From Halosimplex litoreum (GTDB taxonomy: Archaea > Halobacteriota > Halobacteria > Halobacteriales > Haloarculaceae): 64,000 nucleotides of DNA. The stretch covers positions 1,673,836 through 1,737,835 of the forward strand of contig NZ_CP065856.1 of assembly GCF_016065055.1 (NCBI RefSeq), given 5' to 3'. Shown piece after piece: positions 61,661 through 64,000 of this stretch (position 1 is its first letter; every line of letters starts with the position of its first letter). Below the pieces are notes generated by a model that was not told where the DNA came from, made no database searches, and worked only from the letters and a program-made list of their open reading frames with translations. The position numbers were made by a program, and so were the translations under genes.

Positions 61661-62754
61661 CAGTCGCTCCCCGCGTCCGGAGCCGAGGAGTCGTCGGGGT
61701 CGGGGGCGCCCTCGCGGCGCGCGCGGTTGCGGGCGATCCGGGCGGCCAGGTCGACCGCGTCGACCATGCTGGCCTCGCTGGCGCACCCCTCGCCGGCGAT
61801 GTCGAAGGCGGTGCCGTGGTCGACGCTCGTGCGGACGATCGGCAGGCCGACGGTGACGTTGACGCCGGAGACGGCGTCGTCGCTGGCGAACCCGAGCATC
61901 TTGATCGGGATGTGGCCCTGGTCGTGGTACATCGCGACGACGCAGTCGGAGGCGCCGCCCGCGGCCTGTGCGAAGACGGTGTCGGGCGATTCGGGGCCGT
62001 GTACGTCCAGTCCGTCCGCCTGGGCGTCCTCGACGGCTGGCTCGATCTCGCTGCCCTCGGCGATACCGAGGATACCGCCGTCGCTGGCGTGGGGGTTGAG
62101 CCCCGCGACGGCGATGGTCGGGTCGTCGATGCCCAGGTCGCGCAGCCCCTCGTGGGTCACGTCGATAGTCGTCCGGACACGGCCGCGACACACGCGGTTG
62201 CACGCCTCGGTCAGCGGGACGTGCGTGCTGACGTGCGTGACGATCAGGTCCGCGTCGACGCTCCCGTCGGCGTCGTCGGAGAGCCCCTCGACGAGCATCA
62301 TCGCGTACTCGTCGGTATCGGTGTAGTCGGCGAGCATCCCCGTGTGGCCGGCGTGGGTGCTGCCGGCACAGCGGGTCGCCTGCTTGTTGATCGGCGCGGT
62401 CGCGATGGCGTCGACGGCCCCGTCGGTCGCCAGCTCGATGGCGCGCTCGACGTATTCGAGGCTGGCCGCGCCGTAGTCCTCGCGGACCTCGCCGTAGGTC
62501 AGGGCGTCGGCGTCGACGTTGTCCAGGTCGAGCACCGGGATCGTTCCGGGGTCCGCACTCGCCGCGTTCGGCGAGTCGACGCGCTCGACGGTCAGGTCGC
62601 TGTCGCAGATATCGACGGCCGCGGCCAGTACGTCGGCGTCGCCGACGACGAGCGGCGTCGCGGCGTCGCACAGGCTCGGGTACGCTTCGACGACCACCTC
62701 GGCGCCGACGCCGGCGGGGTCGCCCATCGTCACGGCGACGGTCGGTCGCTCCAT
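61660..62754 (-). CDS. pdxA2: PdxA-family dehydrogenase (PdxA2 type)
   Basis: A 364-residue metal-dependent NAD enzyme. The conserved text is VTMGDPAGVGAEVV (~residue 8), IATAPINKQATR (~115), THAGHTGMLADYT (His, Asp metal ligands), GLNPHASDGG and MYHDQGHIPIKMLGF. PdxA proper works in vitamin B6 synthesis, but haloarchaea make PLP by another route (PdxS/PdxT). Next to a DUF1537 kinase, the PdxA2 role, oxidising four-carbon acid phosphates and releasing CO2 to give dihydroxyacetone phosphate, is more likely. Start one base after the kinase stop. Confidence 0.9.
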   Translation of the reverse strand: MERPTVAVTMGDPAGVGAEVVVEAYPSLCDAATPLVVGDADVLAAAVDICDSDLTVERVDSPNAASADPGTIPVLDLDNVDADALTYGEVREDYGAASLEYVERAIELATDGAVDAIATAPINKQATRCAGSTHAGHTGMLADYTDTDEYAMMLVEGLSDDADGSVDADLIVTHVSTHVPLTEACNRVCRGRVRTTIDVTHEGLRDLGIDDPTIAVAGLNPHASDGGILGIAEGSEIEPAVEDAQADGLDVHGPESPDTVFAQAAGGASDCVVAMYHDQGHIPIKMLGFASDDAVSGVNVTVGLPIVRTSVDHGTAFDIAGEGCASEASMVDAVDLAARIARNRARREGAPDPDDSSAPDAGSD

Positions 62755-62755
62755 G

Positions 62756-64000
62756 CTACCGACCCACCGCGTCCAGACAGTTGAGGATGGCCCTTTCCGT
62801 TCCGAAGCCGCCGGCCTTCGTGACCACCCGCGTCCCCGCCGCCGGCCCGGTCGCGACCCGACCCTCGGGGACGCCCGCGGCGACCGACTCGCCGGAAAGG
62901 CGGATCTCCTCGGCCGCCAGCGCGTCGAGGACCGCCCCCGCCACGTCGCCGCCCGTGAGAACGAGTCCGGCCGGCGGAGACGCGTCGACGGTCGCCCGCG
63001 CGGCCGCCGCGAGCGCCCCGGCGACCCGGTCGGCGGCCGCCACCGCTCCGTTCAGGCGCTCGGCCGCTCGCTCGGCCGCGGCCACGTCCTCGCGGCCGGT
63101 CGCGGCCGTGAGGACCGCCCGCCCGCGCCAGTCGAGCAGCGCCGAGAGCGACTCGGCGGCCGCGCGGCCCGCCGCCGCCGGGTCGCCGACGGCCGCGGCG
63201 GGATCGAGCGCGACGACCGCCTCGTCGTCGACCGCCGCCAGCTGGTCGAGCGTTCGCTCGTTGACGCTCCCGACGACGCCGAGGACGCCCGACCGACGGG
63301 GGTCGACCGACACGCCGGACGGCGCACCGGCCTCGCCCGGCACGGCCACCTGCGCCGCGAGCCCGCCGCTCCCCACGTAGAGCGGGGCCGTCTCGAGCGA
63401 CGCCGCGCCGGCCGCGATCGCGCCGAGGTGCTCGTCGGTACGGGCGTCACAGACCACGAGCGTCGGCCGCCTGCCCGCGGCGCCGTCGGTCAGGCGCTCG
63501 GCGACGGCCGCCGGGCCCGCCTCGACGGTGGCGATGTCGAGGCGCACGACGGGGGACTCCGAAGCGGCGAAGTACTCGCCGAGGTCCGACTCGCCGACGC
63601 CGTAGCCCGCGTCGGCCAGCGGCGTCCCGTCGACGAGGTGGCGGCCGTCCTCCGTGGTCCGGCCGGTCGCCGGGAACGCCGGCGCGACGACCGCCAGATC
63701 CGCGCCGGTCGCCGCCAGGGCCGCGTCGACTTCGGCGACGACGTTCCCGCGCAGCGTGGAGTCCACCTTCTTGTACACCAGGTCGGCGGGCTCGGTCTCG
63801 ACCGCACGGGCGACCGCCGTCGCGGCCGTCTCGGGGTCGGCGTCGCGACCGTCGGTGTCGACGACGAGCACGTCGGCGTCGGGTCCGCGGTCGGCGCCGT
63901 CGGTGTCGACCGACCGGCGAACTCGGACGCCCCGACCGCGTTCGGCGAAGCCGTGGCCCGTATCCATCGCTCCGGTGAGGTCGTCGGCGACGACCAGCGC
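62756..64000 (-). CDS. DUF1537 four-carbon acid sugar kinase (5' end outside window)
   Basis: At least 415 residues, open at the window edge. The visible N-terminus has LVVADDLTGAMDTGHGFAE, the DUF1537 substrate-binding motif, then LVYKKVDSTLRGNVVAEVDAAL and VVAPAFPATGRTTEDGRHLV. The C-terminal nucleotide-binding domain has GLVLTGGDVAGAVLDAL and VVTKAGGFGTERAIL. These kinases phosphorylate threonate or erythronate isomers before PdxA2. It is the first visible gene of the operon with pdxA2 and the LarA-like gene. Confidence 0.9.
   Translation of the reverse strand, partial: ALVVADDLTGAMDTGHGFAERGRGVRVRRSVDTDGADRGPDADVLVVDTDGRDADPETAATAVARAVETEPADLVYKKVDSTLRGNVVAEVDAALAATGADLAVVAPAFPATGRTTEDGRHLVDGTPLADAGYGVGESDLGEYFAASESPVVRLDIATVEAGPAAVAERLTDGAAGRRPTLVVCDARTDEHLGAIAAGAASLETAPLYVGSGGLAAQVAVPGEAGAPSGVSVDPRRSGVLGVVGSVNERTLDQLAAVDDEAVVALDPAAAVGDPAAAGRAAAESLSALLDWRGRAVLTAATGREDVAAAERAAERLNGAVAAADRVAGALAAAARATVDASPPAGLVLTGGDVAGAVLDALAAEEIRLSGESVAAGVPEGRVATGPAAGTRVVTKAGGFGTERAILNCLDAVGR

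Noticed and set aside
61660-62754. PdxA as a vitamin B6 gene
   Set aside because: No other deoxyxylulose-dependent B6 genes are present; coupling to a DUF1537 kinase favours sugar-acid catabolism.
1-64000. CRISPR array or rRNA operon
   Set aside because: No regularly spaced direct repeats of 28-40 bases and no 16S/23S-like text were seen on either strand. Only one tRNA was found.

Overview
The window is a stretch of chromosome from an extremely halophilic archaeon (class Halobacteria). Evidence: very high GC with strong G/C bias at third codon positions, acidic proteins rich in Asp and Glu, many leaderless starts with a TATA-like box about 27 bases upstream, Tat-type signal sequences (RRxFIKG, RRELLRG, RRTLLG), an archaeal PolD large subunit, a group II chaperonin (thermosome), archaeal lrp-glnA divergence and carrier-protein (ArgW) arginine synthesis. 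I cannot name the genus from sequence alone.

Layout. 1-8160: nine arginine genes in order, argG (3' end only), argH, then a tight overlapping operon argW-argX-argC-argB-argD-argE-argF. This is the route in which glutamate is attached to the small acidic carrier ArgW, converted to ornithine, and taken through citrulline to arginine. 8431-12930: small haloarchaeal proteins, a TrmB-like regulator, threonine synthase with an unusual membrane-like tail, and tRNA-Arg(TCT). 12958-19052: a creatininase-family enzyme, a methyltransferase, a coxS-coxM-xdhC molybdo-hydroxylase set without its large subunit, and a short-chain dehydrogenase. 19232-24959: a PPC-domain protein followed by PolD large subunit carrying a 517-residue LAGLIDADG intein. 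25430-38570: a Tat-exported PQQ propeller, an Eis-like acetyltransferase, purM, two dehydrogenases, a flavin enzyme, an acetoacetate decarboxylase-like protein, an aldo/keto reductase, a DUF460 RNase H-like protein and small proteins. 38676-43948: an EEP-family enzyme, glnA and lrp back to back, a HEAT plus pseudokinase protein and a membrane protein.

43990-51242 is the most unusual part. The 3' third of a thermosome gene (44216-44779) lies 5 kb from a complete thermosome gene (49548-51242) in the same orientation. Between them is a block with less GC-biased codons, encoding a Tat-exported beta-propeller protein, a FIMAH-like partner and two related two-helix membrane proteins. 51462-58093: TspO, an alpha/beta hydrolase, a zinc-ribbon protein, a large compound inverted repeat, a stand-alone AAA ATPase, a sulfatase and a Pit-type phosphate transporter. 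58094-64000: a secreted lipoprotein, then an operon of DUF1537 kinase (cut by the window end), PdxA-like dehydrogenase and LarA-like protein, which fits four-carbon sugar-acid catabolism.

Two features recur outside genes. First, a family of GC-rich intergenic elements has paired T-tracts and inverted termini (near 8168, 12275, 25022, 29797 and 44110); two of these are followed by a degenerate copy of the upstream gene's own sequence (polC, purM). Second, tiny ORFs joined to flanking genes by ATGA overlaps bridge argX-argC and PPC-polC, as if relaying ribosomes by termination-reinitiation.
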